This document shows, piece after piece, positions 1-8,978 of a stretch of 64,000 nucleotides of DNA. Source of the stretch: Taibaiella koreensis (GTDB lineage Bacteria; Bacteroidota; Bacteroidia; Chitinophagales; Chitinophagaceae); the NCBI RefSeq assembly GCF_003545715.1, contig NZ_QVNU01000006.1, forward strand, positions 393,987 to 457,986, written 5' to 3'. Position 1 is the stretch's first letter. Every line of letters begins with the position of its first letter. A program made the position numbers and the translations under genes. The notes beneath the pieces are model-generated. The model did not search any database. It was not told where the DNA came from and saw nothing but the letters and a program-made list of their open reading frames with translations.

Positions 1-957
1 TTTATTGTCAGGCCCTCTGCGCATACCGGAATATAAGCCCAGCCCCAAGGGCAGGATGGAGCCTTCCACGGCAGCAATACTTGGTAGCAAAGAAATGTTC
101 ATCTGGCAAAGATTGGGATAACCGGAAAAATAGACCAGGTTGTCATCAGGCGAAAAACAGGCATACCAGGCGATATTGGGAACAGTGTTAAGCATGACAA
201 AGCCGGAAAAGATGCCGGTATTGCGATCGAATGCTGCCGTCTCCGTCTTGGAGCCGCCTGTACGTATAATCCGGTTAAAGGCATTATTGAACTGGATATT
301 ACCAAAATTACCATAGCCGCTGAGTCCGCCAAGAAAGCCCGCTGACCCTGCCGAAACGACTGGCACAGTGCTCACTCCGGAGGCGTCCACCTTGAAGGCC
401 CGGTATTCGTTGGCACTAAAGCGATGCAGGATAATCCAGTAGCTTACACAATCGCCGGCAGGTGCGATGCAGACGCCTTCGGTAACACCTGTGCTGAGCA
501 CCACGCTGCTTTGCGCCGGTATCGCATCGCCCAGGCCACCATTCAGGCTCATGTCCACTACGGTATAATAGGCATTGTGCATCCCACTTTCTATCTCGTC
601 AGTGGTGACTATATAATATTGATTGGGATTGGCCGGAGACTTCATTATGGCGACACTATTGTAGCCTGACTGTATATTGCCGGACAAGCCTGAGCCATTA
701 GGCATAAGGTTATGGTTACGGTCCCATATTTTGGAACCGGAAGTATAGAATAAGAGGTTGCCTGCAGCATCGGATACACTGGCCGCACCTTCACGTACCT
801 GCATGCTGTCTTGAAAAAAAACCGGGCCTCCGCTGCCGAAACTGATACCGACATGATACCCGAAGCACCAGTTTGTGTTCTCTCCTTGCGACCATGAGGA
901 TAGGCTACAGGCCAGGAATAGCAAACAGCCGGATAGAGATAGGAAATTTTTCTTCAT
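1..957 (-). CDS. T9SS type B surface protein, N-terminal part (runs off left edge)
   Basis: An uninterrupted frame of 319 codons runs leftward from ATG at 957 to the window edge; the stop lies outside. It opens with a signal peptide (MKKNFLSLSGCLLFLACS..., cut after SWSQ). The mature start NWCFGYHVGISF, followed by SVSDAAGNLLFYTSGSKIWDRNH, matches the N-terminal module typical of large Bacteroidota proteins that end in a gliding-motility-associated (type B) T9SS sorting domain. The family pattern is a WYFG...G.DF start, then a disordered 'SDxxGNLLFYTDG..VWN' stretch, then repeated-strand propeller-like sequence. The sorting domain itself is not visible. The protein is predicted to be exported through the Sec pathway and T9SS and displayed on the cell surface. 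The gene is absent from any ORF list that requires a stop inside the window. Confidence 0.82.
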   Translation of the reverse strand, partial: MKKNFLSLSGCLLFLACSLSSWSQGENTNWCFGYHVGISFGSGGPVFFQDSMQVREGAASVSDAAGNLLFYTSGSKIWDRNHNLMPNGSGLSGNIQSGYNSVAIMKSPANPNQYYIVTTDEIESGMHNAYYTVVDMSLNGGLGDAIPAQSSVVLSTGVTEGVCIAPAGDCVSYWIILHRFSANEYRAFKVDASGVSTVPVVSAGSAGFLGGLSGYGNFGNIQFNNAFNRIIRTGGSKTETAAFDRNTGIFSGFVMLNTVPNIAWYACFSPDDNLVYFSGYPNLCQMNISLLPSIAAVEGSILPLGLGLYSGMRRGPDNK

Positions 958-1599
958 GAGTGCAGATGTTTGGTTAATTACGCCAACTGAAGTATGATAT
1001 GTGCAATAAGTCAGGCTGTTGATTATGGTATTGCGCCGCTGCATTTGAAGTTCGGGACGCAGCTGTGGACAGCAACAAGTGCCCGGGAATTGCTACATTG
1101 AACAGGGAACACCTATTGATATGGTTCATGCCGTCCTCCGGACGCCGTGCCATGCAAAAGATATTCGTTCCGGAATCGAATCCCTCTCCGATTTCGATGC
1201 GACAACCCAATGGACAACATGAGTTTGCCTGCCAGCGCCATTGTTATGCCCGAACAGCCGAAATACAAGGCAGACTTGTTATATGCCGTCAATAGTTTTT
1301 GCCCATTTCTGTGCATTTAATTTCGTCACATGATTTATGGCATAATACCAGGTTAGACCATAGCTATGGCGAAACGGTTGGACATTTTTCATATATACCT
1401 ATTCTCAGGTACTAATGTCTACCGGCAAATAGGTAACTGGCTCTTTTCTCTGCTCGGAGATTAATCTAAACTACCGGGATTTTGAATAAGGTGGGAAGCC
1501 CAATAGCAATAACGAATCCGCTCAAGATCGGGATCCGGACACGCGTATTTACCGGCAAGCAGGTCAGGATCGCAGGGAAATGTGCAGGATAAACGGCTT
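958..1599. other. Intergenic region, no gene seen
   Basis: This 640-bp stretch lies between the start of the edge gene and the stop of the next leftward gene. Only short, mutually overlapping frames without signal peptide, motif or promoter are present. I see no tRNA, strong hairpin or repeat. Confidence 0.5.
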
Positions 1600-2310
1600 C
1601 TACTTTTGCTTTTGAAGGTAATTAGTAATGTAACTTTTCAGGTCATTCATCAAATCATTGTAGTACAATTCAAGCGCTTCTTTAGCAGGCTGATTCAGTA
1701 TATTACCCTTCGAGTCAAAAATACTGTCGGGATAGGCGTCGCCATCGCTGCTATTTTTGAATTTACCGACTTTAACTTTTGACTCAGGGCGTACAAGCAT
1801 AAGTACATTAAAGGGCAGGTCGTCGTCAGAAGCCACTTTACCTTCTGGGGTAATGCGCAACTTTGCCTTGAATATTGTTGCGTATATTTCCGTATCCATT
1901 TGAAGATTTACGTTTACGGTATCGCCTGCAAAATAAATATGGATATAGGCTAAAGCCACTATGTCCGCCTTACAGGTTTTCTCCGGACAAACAAGTCTGA
2001 AGTCCCTGTAGCTAATATGCGGTATACCAGCGAAGGCTGATGCGCCGGTTGAGTCCGCATCATGAAGTACATAGGCTGGCCGGTCTCTTATATATTTAAG
2101 CACCGCGGCAACCAGCTGTTGCCTGGTCTTACCTTTAAATTTGATATTAATGTATTGTTTGCCGGGTCTAACAACCGACTCCATTTGTGCATAGATAAAA
2201 GAACGGTCCTCTCCATGGAATTTTAGCTCAAAAAACTTCTCTTGCCCAAAACAAGTTGCAGATAAGCAAATCATCACCGCTATCGCGTAAAACCGCATCT
2301 TCTTATTCAT
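1600..2310 (-). CDS. Secreted protein of unknown function (236 aa)
   Basis: A clear Sec signal peptide (MNKKMRFYAIAVMICLSATCFGQ) precedes a soluble, mixed alpha/beta protein of about 213 residues without transmembrane segments. Visible features are two cysteines close together (LVCPEKTC) and a polar, lysine-rich C-terminus. I do not recognise the family. It is probably periplasmic, because neither a lipobox nor a T9SS sorting domain is present. It follows the gene at 2319-2780 after only 8 bp, so the two are likely co-transcribed and may work together. Confidence 0.75.
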   Translation of the reverse strand: MNKKMRFYAIAVMICLSATCFGQEKFFELKFHGEDRSFIYAQMESVVRPGKQYINIKFKGKTRQQLVAAVLKYIRDRPAYVLHDADSTGASAFAGIPHISYRDFRLVCPEKTCKADIVALAYIHIYFAGDTVNVNLQMDTEIYATIFKAKLRITPEGKVASDDDLPFNVLMLVRPESKVKVGKFKNSSDGDAYPDSIFDSKGNILNQPAKEALELYYNDLMNDLKSYITNYLQKQK

Positions 2311-2318
2311 ATCCGAGA

Positions 2319-2780
2319 CTATCTATTTAAATTATCCTTGGTATCAATAACAAAGTCAATTTTAGTAATAATATCATTCTTGTCCGCATGAACCCGGGTT
2401 GCATTGTAATCTGTATAGGACTGCCTGGTATCAATAGCATCATGCTCTTCGATAACCTGATTGGGGTTTGCGGCATTCACCACTTTATATCCGGGTACAT
2501 AGCTGCCCGAATTATAAACACTGGTCCGTTCATACAGTATTACCCTCCCTCCCCCTTCGTCAGTATAAGCGCTTGTCGGTTTCCCCCAGGAAGCAATCAA
2601 ATCCGATAATTTTGCACCAATCCAAGTGGATTGATTAAAACTGATCCTCTTACCCTCGGCGAAACCCTTGTCTCTCTGGTACCGTCGCTCCATAGCAGAA
2701 TTTTGAAATTCAGTTTCTTGCCCGTAGCTCTGAGTGGTAATGGCAATACCTGTTATCATGTACAAAAGAACTTGCCTCAT
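2319..2780 (-). CDS. Small secreted protein with SmpA/OmlA-like stretch
   Basis: The 153-residue protein starts with a signal peptide (MRQVLLYMITGIAITTQSYGQ). The segment IGAKLSDLIASWGKPTSAY followed by GGGRVILYERT resembles the short 'xxxDVxxxxGxPxxxxxxxxG...WxY' pattern of the SmpA/OmlA (BamE-like) fold found in many small envelope proteins. That assignment is by pattern only. There is no lipobox cysteine, so it is probably a soluble periplasmic protein. It is the first gene of a leftward pair with the 236-residue secreted protein. Confidence 0.7.
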   Translation of the reverse strand: MRQVLLYMITGIAITTQSYGQETEFQNSAMERRYQRDKGFAEGKRISFNQSTWIGAKLSDLIASWGKPTSAYTDEGGGRVILYERTSVYNSGSYVPGYKVVNAANPNQVIEEHDAIDTRQSYTDYNATRVHADKNDIITKIDFVIDTKDNLNR

Positions 2781-3155
2781 ACCTTAAAATTTATCTGTAG
2801 ATTTCTAATATTATCCGATTCAATGCGGACATTCATGTTTTCACAAATTTTATTATATGAAGTTACTATTTTGTATTGCACAATTAATACCGGGAATCAG
2901 GTAATTTGCTCCTTGCTCCGACCAAATAAGATCCCATAACCATCACCGTAGCCATACTGCTAAAGAGGCTGGAGCAAAAAGAGCACCATTTTGCCATCAA
3001 CTGATAGCACCGGATGGTTAACGGCAATGTGGAGAGAAAAGACAAAAAGTAAAGGGCATTTATGATGTTCACTACCTATTCCATTTTGATTACTTGACGC
3101 GCTTTAAAAAGAATGAAAAATTGCATCAAATTGATATTGTTTAACATTTTTCAGA
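2781..3155. other. Divergent intergenic region
   Basis: This 375-bp AT-rich region separates the leftward secreted-protein pair from the rightward Crp/Fnr gene. A TAACATTTTTC stretch near 3142, with a TTG 18 bp upstream, is a weak promoter candidate for the regulator. Short frames here show no recognisable domain. Confidence 0.4.
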
Positions 3156-3743
3156 ATGGTCTACGAAAATCCAACACCTGAAGGGATCAAGAAGGTATTT
3201 GATAATTTTTTTGTGGCAGATATTGAAGTATGGAGCGAGTTTGCAAAATATATCAACGTCCGTACTTTCGCAAAACATGAGGTCATCAAAGATTATCATG
3301 CCACGGAGAAGTATATAAACATTCTCATAAAAGGTTCTGCTGCTCACTTTGTATGGAATGGAGACAGGGACATTTGTATCAGCCTATATTACGAAAATAA
3401 TATTTTCAGCGATTATCTATCCTTTCTTAGTCAAAAACCAACTGTCCTTAAATCTGAAGCGTTGGAAGATACCATAACCTGGTCTGTTAACCACAGGGAT
3501 TTGAACCTGTTGTTTTCGAAATCAGTAAGAGGCATCATGATAGGTAAAGCCATCTCCGATGCCTTGTTTATCAAAAAACAAATGGAACAGACCGACCTTC
3601 TAACCCTTACACCAACGGAACGGTATTTAAAGATGATAAAGGAACGTCCGGAAATTGTTCAAAGAACGCCTCTAAAAGTAATTGCTTCCTATCTCGGATT
3701 AACAGCGGAAAGTTTAAGCAGGATTCGCAAGCGCATTGTATAA
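3156..3743 (+). CDS. Crp/Fnr-family transcriptional regulator
   Basis: The 195-residue protein has the usual two-part layout. An N-terminal cyclic-nucleotide-binding-type beta roll spans about residues 20-120 (VIKDYHATEKYINILIKGSAAHF). A C-terminal winged HTH spans about residues 150-195 (RTPLKVIASYLGLTAESLSRIRKR). The canonical cAMP-binding residues are not evident, as is usual in Bacteroidota Crp/Fnr proteins, and there is no Fe-S cysteine cluster. It is followed after 75 bp by a CPBP membrane protease with its own promoter. This arrangement suggests the regulator acts on that gene, but that is inference. Both genes look AT-richer than the surrounding T9SS genes. Confidence 0.88.
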   Translation: MVYENPTPEGIKKVFDNFFVADIEVWSEFAKYINVRTFAKHEVIKDYHATEKYINILIKGSAAHFVWNGDRDICISLYYENNIFSDYLSFLSQKPTVLKSEALEDTITWSVNHRDLNLLFSKSVRGIMIGKAISDALFIKKQMEQTDLLTLTPTERYLKMIKERPEIVQRTPLKVIASYLGLTAESLSRIRKRIV

Positions 3744-3766
3744 TACGACTTCTTACCTAAAGTCAA

Positions 3767-3796
3767 TTTTATACAATATTAGAGGCAGTAGCTTTG
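3767..3796 (+). promoter_or_regulatory. Promoter of the CPBP protease gene
   Basis: TAGCTTTG at 3789-3796 fits the Bacteroidota -7 consensus TAnnTTTG, and a TTTT tract lies about 18 bp upstream at the -33 position. Predicted transcription starts near 3801, 18 bp before the ATG. Confidence 0.5.
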
Positions 3797-3818
3797 GGTC
3801 ATAATTAACCATAAAAAG

Positions 3819-4502
3819 ATGAAGCCCAAAATCAATTTCCCCGCTGTAATTATATTCTACGCTATTGCGATTACCTTTCGCTACTTAACCACCCGAACTG
3901 ATTTACTTAACGGTATAGATAACGGCCTGATAAAAACCGCCCTTGACGGGATAGGTCCCGCGATTGGCGCCATTGTTGTTTTTAAGCTGTTTAATATTAA
4001 ACCTTGGCTATCCTTTAAAGGCAACTTTAGAAATATTATTATACCCCTTGCCGTCTTCGCAGTAGTGCCTGTCGTGTTTATATCGACTGTAGCTTATATT
4101 ACGAAAGGTACCATTCCCTTTGGCGCAGTTTTAACTGTATTGCTCTATGGGCTTTTAGAAGAACTGGGGTGGAGAGGATTTTTGCAAAATGAATTGAAGT
4201 CATTACCCAAAATAGTGAATATTATCACCGTTGCAGCGTTATGGTTTATATGGCATTTGAATTTTGAATTAACTACCGCCAACGTAATGTTCTTTGTAAT
4301 TCTAATTGCAGGAACATGGGGTATCGGTAAAGTAGCAGATAAAACCCATTCGTTACTGGCCGTTTCCGCCTTTCATTCGTTAAATAACTTTTTCTTCGAT
4401 TTTGATACAACTAAATTATTCATCCTGCTTACATTGGTAATCATATGGGTAGGTACCGTTATGATCATGAACTTTCGGGGGAAAAGATTTACTCTGCAGT
4501 AA
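3819..4502 (+). CDS. CPBP-family intramembrane metalloprotease
   Basis: The 227-residue polytopic membrane protein carries the three ABI/CPBP motifs. They are EELGWRGFL near residue 114 (EExxxR), a histidine in WFIWHLNFE near residue 145, and FHSLNN near residue 187. In Rce1-like proteases these residues bind the catalytic water or metal inside the membrane. Bacterial members are linked to bacteriocin immunity and regulated proteolysis, but the substrate here is unknown. The gene sits just downstream of the Crp/Fnr regulator. Confidence 0.9.
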   Translation: MKPKINFPAVIIFYAIAITFRYLTTRTDLLNGIDNGLIKTALDGIGPAIGAIVVFKLFNIKPWLSFKGNFRNIIIPLAVFAVVPVVFISTVAYITKGTIPFGAVLTVLLYGLLEELGWRGFLQNELKSLPKIVNIITVAALWFIWHLNFELTTANVMFFVILIAGTWGIGKVADKTHSLLAVSAFHSLNNFFFDFDTTKLFILLTLVIIWVGTVMIMNFRGKRFTLQ

Positions 4503-5245
4503 GCTTACCATTTCCACCCGCCAATCAGTTAAACATGCCTGTTGTTTATCCTCGCACGGGCAATTCCAATGTCCTTTCTGTCTGTTGCTACCCCAACCCT
4601 TATTGTACATCTGTGCAACAGAGCAGATGACCCTGTGCAGATGCCGGATAAACCGGCCGGATACAGATATAGACGTTGAAAATCCCGATCGCTAATTCTT
4701 TTCCTGGATAAATTCCAATATCCTATTCTTTGCATTCGCATGAGCGATAACCCCATCGCCTCCAGGTCCGGTGATGCGGATCAAAAAGCAAATCACTGGT
4801 TTTTGCCTGATGTGCCCAGCCAAAAGATGTTCTATCTTCGATTGACATTTATGACACGCCCGGCATTTTCCGGCCCTGATTGTCTTCAACATACTTGTGT
4901 GCAAGCTATTGTTTTTTTAACCTGGCTCCTGTAAATCTGCTTTCATTACAGGCTTGCCAATGTATCGCTGTGCCGGGCTATCGTGTATCGTTTCTTTAAG
5001 TTTGTTTCATTTCGGAAAGTGGGGGGGACTCCTTGTGTTTAGGTATTCATGGTGATGTACCCGGTAAGGAGCTTGGGTACTTCGGTATCAGATCGCAAGG
5101 TGTCGCTATCCTGTTGCCCATAAGTTATTGGTTCGCTGCCGGCATTCTATGTTAACCGGCGCCGGATATATTGTTACTTGTAAATCTGCCTGTGCGTTAA
5201 TAATAGTTATCAAGGACTCATTTTCTAACCCAAACACGATTTCTT
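4503..5245. other. Long intergenic region, no convincing gene
   Basis: This 743-bp stretch has several short overlapping frames on both strands, none with a signal peptide or known motif. A consensus-type TAAGTTTG sits at 4997-5004 (+) without a -33 partner. A G-run at 5022-5028 is the only other notable feature. Confidence 0.4.
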
Positions 5246-7024
5246 ATGAAACATTTATCCAATTCCTCAAAAGCATTGTTGCGGTTCTTCTCCACGAGTT
5301 CACTCCTCGCATTTGCAATCTTCCTTACTTTCACTCCCGCACATTCCCAGGACCGGTATGTTTTTGGCTGGGGCTATAACGGCTACTACCAGATCGGAGA
5401 CGGCAGCGATACTAATCATCAGCAGCCCTACCGGGTTGGAACCGAGGGTACCTATAAAGAGATCTCCAGCCGGTATTACAGTACTGCTGCCATCAAAGAC
5501 GATGGGAGCCTTTGGGTATGGGGTTATAACAATTATGGAAACCTGGGATTAAATAACACAACTTACTATATCGAAACCCCGACCCAGGTTAGCAGCGGCT
5601 CCTGGCTTAAAGTCGCCACCGGCTATTACCATACGCTGGCCATCCAGACAGATAGTACCTTATGGGCGAGCGGGTATAACGGGTATGGAGAATTGGGTGA
5701 TAATACCTCTTCCGATAAATTGTCTTTTATCCAGATCGGTACCGATAAGTGGAAAGCCATTGATGCAGGCGACTATCATAGCGCCGGCATCAAGGCCGAT
5801 GGCACGCTGTGGACCTGGGGCTGGAACAATTGGGGACAGCTGGGGACGGGTAGTACCAGCAATATATATTTACCGACTCAGGTGGGTACCGATACATGGA
5901 TTGCAATAGCCGTAGGTCGTTATAATACCGTTGCCATCCGCTCCGATAGCACCTTATGGAGCTGTGGCAATAATTCCTATGGACAGCTAGGCAACGGCAC
6001 CCCCGGCACTACAGGCGCCTATGAGCCTCTTTTTGCACAGATCGGCTCTTTGACCCAGAAGTGGGTCGCCGTATCTGTTGGCGAATACCATTGCCTGGGT
6101 CTGCAGGCTGATGGCAGCCTATGGGCTTGGGGCGAAGGTAGTAACGGGAAGTTGGGAACGGGCGCCAACAGCAATGTAACCATACCCACGCGAATCGGTA
6201 CCGAAACCAACTGGACCGCCATCTCTGCTTCCTGGTTTGGTTCCGGCGCCCTTAAGGCCGATCATACGCTGTGGAAATGGGGGTACAATGGCTACAACGA
6301 AGGCAGCGGCACTTCTACCGATGATATTCTTATACCCACCAAGATCAGTGAGGATACACATTGGGCTGCCATTTCTTCCGGCTCATATCATACCATGGCT
6401 ATTAATGGTCTACCCTTAAATCAAAATCTGATTTTGACCATAACGCCCGCTACGCCGCTGGGCGTGAAGCTCGTATTGTTTACCGCCCAGGCGACAGAAA
6501 GGGGCACGCAACTGCTCTGGGAAACCGCCGAAGAAACCAATAATGGTTATTTTGATATTGAAAGAGGTACAGACGGCCAGCATTTTCAAAAAATCGGCAA
6601 TGTGAAAGGGCATGGCAATAGCGCGGTACGGCAACAATATGATTATCTTGATAAGACCGTAAGTCAACTGGCCAGTCCCTATGCTTATTACCGGTTGCGC
6701 CAGGTCGACATTGACGGCAAAAGCGAATATAGTATAGTCCGTGCGGTAAGGTTGAAAACAGGTTTATTGCCTGCAGCAATGCAGGTAAGCCCTTCGCCCT
6801 TCTGCACATCACTGAGTATCGCAACTTATTCTGAGGACGGCGGCCGTTGCACTTGCAGGTTGTATGATATAACCGGAAAAATGGTTGCGGAAACATCACG
6901 CACAATAGCCAAAGGTGCCGATCTGATGACTATAGCAGATCTCCAACGACTCAGCAGCGGTGTTTATATACTTACCCTGGAGCATGAACAGAAAATCGAA
7001 CGACAAAAAGTAGTGAAAGAATAA
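5246..7024 (+). CDS. RCC1-repeat beta-propeller protein with T9SS type A sorting domain
   Basis: The 592-residue protein has a signal peptide ending at TPAHSQ (about residue 35). It then carries about seven RCC1-type repeats (residues ~36-390), recognisable by recurring 'KADGTLWTWGxNxxGQLG' and 'IAxGxYHTxAI' strands, which should fold as a seven-bladed propeller. A linker (residues ~405-500, WETAEETNNGYFDIERGTD) is typical of Bacteroidota surface proteins. The last ~75 residues form a type A sorting domain (SPSPFCTSL...LYDITGKMV...LSSGVYILTLEHE...KVVKE). It is predicted to be exported by Sec and T9SS and anchored on the surface. The ligand is unknown. Confidence 0.93.
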   Translation: MKHLSNSSKALLRFFSTSSLLAFAIFLTFTPAHSQDRYVFGWGYNGYYQIGDGSDTNHQQPYRVGTEGTYKEISSRYYSTAAIKDDGSLWVWGYNNYGNLGLNNTTYYIETPTQVSSGSWLKVATGYYHTLAIQTDSTLWASGYNGYGELGDNTSSDKLSFIQIGTDKWKAIDAGDYHSAGIKADGTLWTWGWNNWGQLGTGSTSNIYLPTQVGTDTWIAIAVGRYNTVAIRSDSTLWSCGNNSYGQLGNGTPGTTGAYEPLFAQIGSLTQKWVAVSVGEYHCLGLQADGSLWAWGEGSNGKLGTGANSNVTIPTRIGTETNWTAISASWFGSGALKADHTLWKWGYNGYNEGSGTSTDDILIPTKISEDTHWAAISSGSYHTMAINGLPLNQNLILTITPATPLGVKLVLFTAQATERGTQLLWETAEETNNGYFDIERGTDGQHFQKIGNVKGHGNSAVRQQYDYLDKTVSQLASPYAYYRLRQVDIDGKSEYSIVRAVRLKTGLLPAAMQVSPSPFCTSLSIATYSEDGGRCTCRLYDITGKMVAETSRTIAKGADLMTIADLQRLSSGVYILTLEHEQKIERQKVVKE

Positions 7025-7383
7025 CATCCGTGTGAAGGCGTAGTACCCTTTTGCTGGTTTTAAAAAGGTCCCTTCGCGTTTTTACTGTGAACGTCAAATG
7101 GTCTCCTTCTTTCCGGGGAGGCCATTTGCAATTACCATAAGTGGTTCCCTCAATCTCTGGTGAATTGCTGTGTTACCTTCATTGCCGGCCATTTTCCACA
7201 TCGGTTCTGTGCTTACAACGCTGGTACGACGATGATAAACAAAACAATCTTGCATTACTATCTTTGCGATGCTACTTGTTACGAAAAACAATTTTTACAA
7301 AGAACTAAAAATAGGAACGACAAAATTTAAACCACTAACGACAACTTAATATGCAGTAAATTCAAATAATAAAACACCATTGA
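7025..7383. other. Intergenic region
   Basis: This 359-bp region becomes AT-rich toward the cupin gene. A GAAGG.../CCTTC partial inverted repeat near 7034-7075, followed by a T run, could end the RCC1 transcript, but the stem is imperfect. No gene is seen. Confidence 0.35.
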
Positions 7384-7743
7384 ATGGAAGCAATCAATAT
7401 TAAAGAAAAATTGTCGCTGTTCAACGATTATTGGAATCCAAGAATCGTTGGGGAGCTGAATGGACAACACGTTAAATTAGTTAAATTTCGAGGAACGTTC
7501 GTTTGGCATAAGCACGATAACGAAGATGAAATGTTTCTTGTAGTCAGCGGTCGGTTTAGGATGGAATTCCGTGACAGACAGGTTGAACTTAGTGAAAACG
7601 ATTTTATTATTGTCCCTAGGGGAATGGAGCATAGACCCGTTGCAGAAGAAGAAGTTTCTGTAATGCTGTTTGAACCAATGACGACTTTAAATACAGGTAA
7701 CACACAAAGTGACCTGACAAGACATGACTTGCAGTCAATTTGA
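7384..7743 (+). CDS. Cupin-domain protein
   Basis: The 119-residue single-domain cupin has its metal ligands in place. The first motif is WHKHDNEDEMFLVVSG, giving His42, His44 and Glu49. The second is FIIVPRGMEHRP, giving His83. Small cupins of this type usually bind a divalent metal and act as isomerases, dioxygenases or sensors; the substrate cannot be read from sequence. The downstream nitrilase-type hydrolase begins 27 bp later on the same strand, so the two are probably one transcript. The pair is AT-richer than its neighbours and may be laterally acquired. Confidence 0.88.
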   Translation: MEAINIKEKLSLFNDYWNPRIVGELNGQHVKLVKFRGTFVWHKHDNEDEMFLVVSGRFRMEFRDRQVELSENDFIIVPRGMEHRPVAEEEVSVMLFEPMTTLNTGNTQSDLTRHDLQSI

Positions 7744-7770
7744 AAAAACATTTACTAATGCAGATATGGT

Positions 7771-8520
7771 ATGAAAATTTCAGTGGCACAATTGAGACCA
7801 ATTAAAGGCGATATTTCAGCCAATATTGAAAAGCATAAAATTTTGGTTAAGCGCGCTGTCTCGTTAAGCGCGAATTCGATATTCTTTCCTGAGCTTTCAA
7901 TAACAGGTTATGAGCCGGAGCTAGCAATAAATCTGGCAACAAGTCAAGACGACAAAATTTTTGACAGTTTTCAAGAAATCAGTAATACAAATCAAATAAC
8001 AATTGGGCTTGGTATGCCCATAAAGACAGATGTTGGCATTCGAATAGGTATGATCGCTTTCCAACCAAACGCACCAAGACAAACTTATGCTAAACAACAA
8101 TTGCACGCTGATGAATTTCCCTATTTTGTAAATGGAGAAAAGCAAATCATTTTGAACGTTGAAAACAATAGCATTGCACCTGCTATCTGTTATGAAAGTT
8201 TACAAAATGATCATGCAGAAAATGCAAACAAACTTGGTGCAGAAATTTATGTGGCAAGCGTTGCGAAATCGCAAAATGGAATTGGTAAAGCATATACTCA
8301 TTACCCGAAAATAGCCACGCAATATTCAATACCTGTCTTAATGACGAATTCTGTTGGCTACTGCGATAATTTCTTGAGTGTTGGACAAAGCGCTGTTTGG
8401 TCAAAAAACGGGCAATTGCTCGCACAATTAAATGATATTGACGAAGGGATAATTGTATTTGACACAGAAACGGAACAAGTTTCAATACTTGTAGAAGGTA
8501 ATATTCCGGGAACCAAATGA
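7771..8520 (+). CDS. Carbon-nitrogen hydrolase (nitrilase superfamily)
   Basis: The 249-residue protein has the complete nitrilase catalytic triad: Glu41 in FPELSITGYEP, Lys108 in YAKQQLHADE and Cys140 in PAICYESLQND. The family hydrolyses non-peptide C-N bonds (amides, N-carbamoyl compounds, nitriles) with a cysteine thioester intermediate in the cytoplasm. Length is typical of a stand-alone domain. Partnership with the upstream cupin suggests a small catabolic or detoxification unit. The substrate is unknown. Base composition is visibly lower in G+C than flanking genes. Confidence 0.9.
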   Translation: MKISVAQLRPIKGDISANIEKHKILVKRAVSLSANSIFFPELSITGYEPELAINLATSQDDKIFDSFQEISNTNQITIGLGMPIKTDVGIRIGMIAFQPNAPRQTYAKQQLHADEFPYFVNGEKQIILNVENNSIAPAICYESLQNDHAENANKLGAEIYVASVAKSQNGIGKAYTHYPKIATQYSIPVLMTNSVGYCDNFLSVGQSAVWSKNGQLLAQLNDIDEGIIVFDTETEQVSILVEGNIPGTK

Positions 8521-8568
8521 AGCATGTCTTTTGAAATGGATTGAACATTGCAATAATGCTCTCCGCAA

Positions 8569-8592
8569 AAAGCCTCACTGATGTGGGGTTTT
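8569..8592 (+). terminator. Rho-independent terminator after the nitrilase gene
   Basis: A 10-bp stem with two G-U pairs (AAAGCCTCAC / GTGGGGTTTT) and a TGAT loop is followed by CCTTTTG. It lies 49 bp downstream of the hydrolase stop. Confidence 0.6.
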
Positions 8593-8692
8593 CCTTTTGA
8601 TAGTCTCCTGCTTACCGCTGCGCCGTGACTGCGCAATGTGGACCGGACCAAACGGAATCTTCACTTTACGCTACGATGGTACTATAATCCTA

Positions 8693-8865
8693 AAAAAACA
8701 AGTCCGCCCCAAAAGGCAGACTTGTACATAACCAATAAACCCATAGGGATATAAACCGGACGCAAGATACGCCGTACAGGCATGATAGAGCTGTAGAACT
8801 AACACTACAACGTATATTCTCATTCCCTTGATATCCTCTGTTTAGAGCCCGGTCCTGTTGGCTTT
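8693..8865 (-). ncRNA. Candidate structured small RNA, possibly 6S-like
   Basis: The leftward strand of this gene-free stretch ends in a strong terminator at 8699-8724 followed by seven T residues, although no leftward gene lies upstream of it. The sequence before it can fold into an interrupted long hairpin. Outer pairs are CCAA/TTGG, AGG/CCT and ACCGG/CCGGT, the inner pair is ATACG/CGTAT, and the apical hairpin is TGTAG/CTACA. A small CTCT-AAAC-AGAG hairpin sits in the 5' side of the central bubble. A long hairpin with a central bubble is the hallmark of 6S RNA, and a Bacteroidota 6S family (6S-Flavo) is known. Primary sequence identity was not checked, so the class is a guess. Confidence 0.28.
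8699..8724 (-). terminator. Leftward Rho-independent terminator without an upstream gene
   Basis: Stem CAAGTC-C-GCC / GGC-A-GACTTG (one mismatch) is followed on the minus strand by seven T residues (A run at 8692-8698). It fits termination of leftward transcription and is the main evidence for the candidate RNA here. Confidence 0.65.
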
Positions 8866-8895
8866 AAATAAGAATAGGTTCCTTCTTATTTTTTT
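8866..8895 (+). terminator. AT-rich hairpin with T run
   Basis: Perfect 9-bp stem AAATAAGAA / TTCTTATTT with an 8-base loop (TAGGTTCC), followed by four more T residues. It could terminate rightward transcription just before the AraC gene. Confidence 0.45.
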
Positions 8896-8978
8896 AAGGT
8901 TAGCGACTTCCCATTCCTGCTTTAATGTATTTTGCATTATCCTTAAAAGACTTCGCCCATTATAAATCCCGGCGCATT

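Noticed and set aside
2884..3072. Leftward 62-codon hydrophobic frame in the intergenic region
   Set aside because: Hydrophobic composition alone is not evidence. There is no promoter or clear start signal.
4692..4904. Leftward 70-codon frame with a CRACHKC motif
   Set aside because: It has no promoter, no signal and no recognised homologue, and several equally long frames overlap it.
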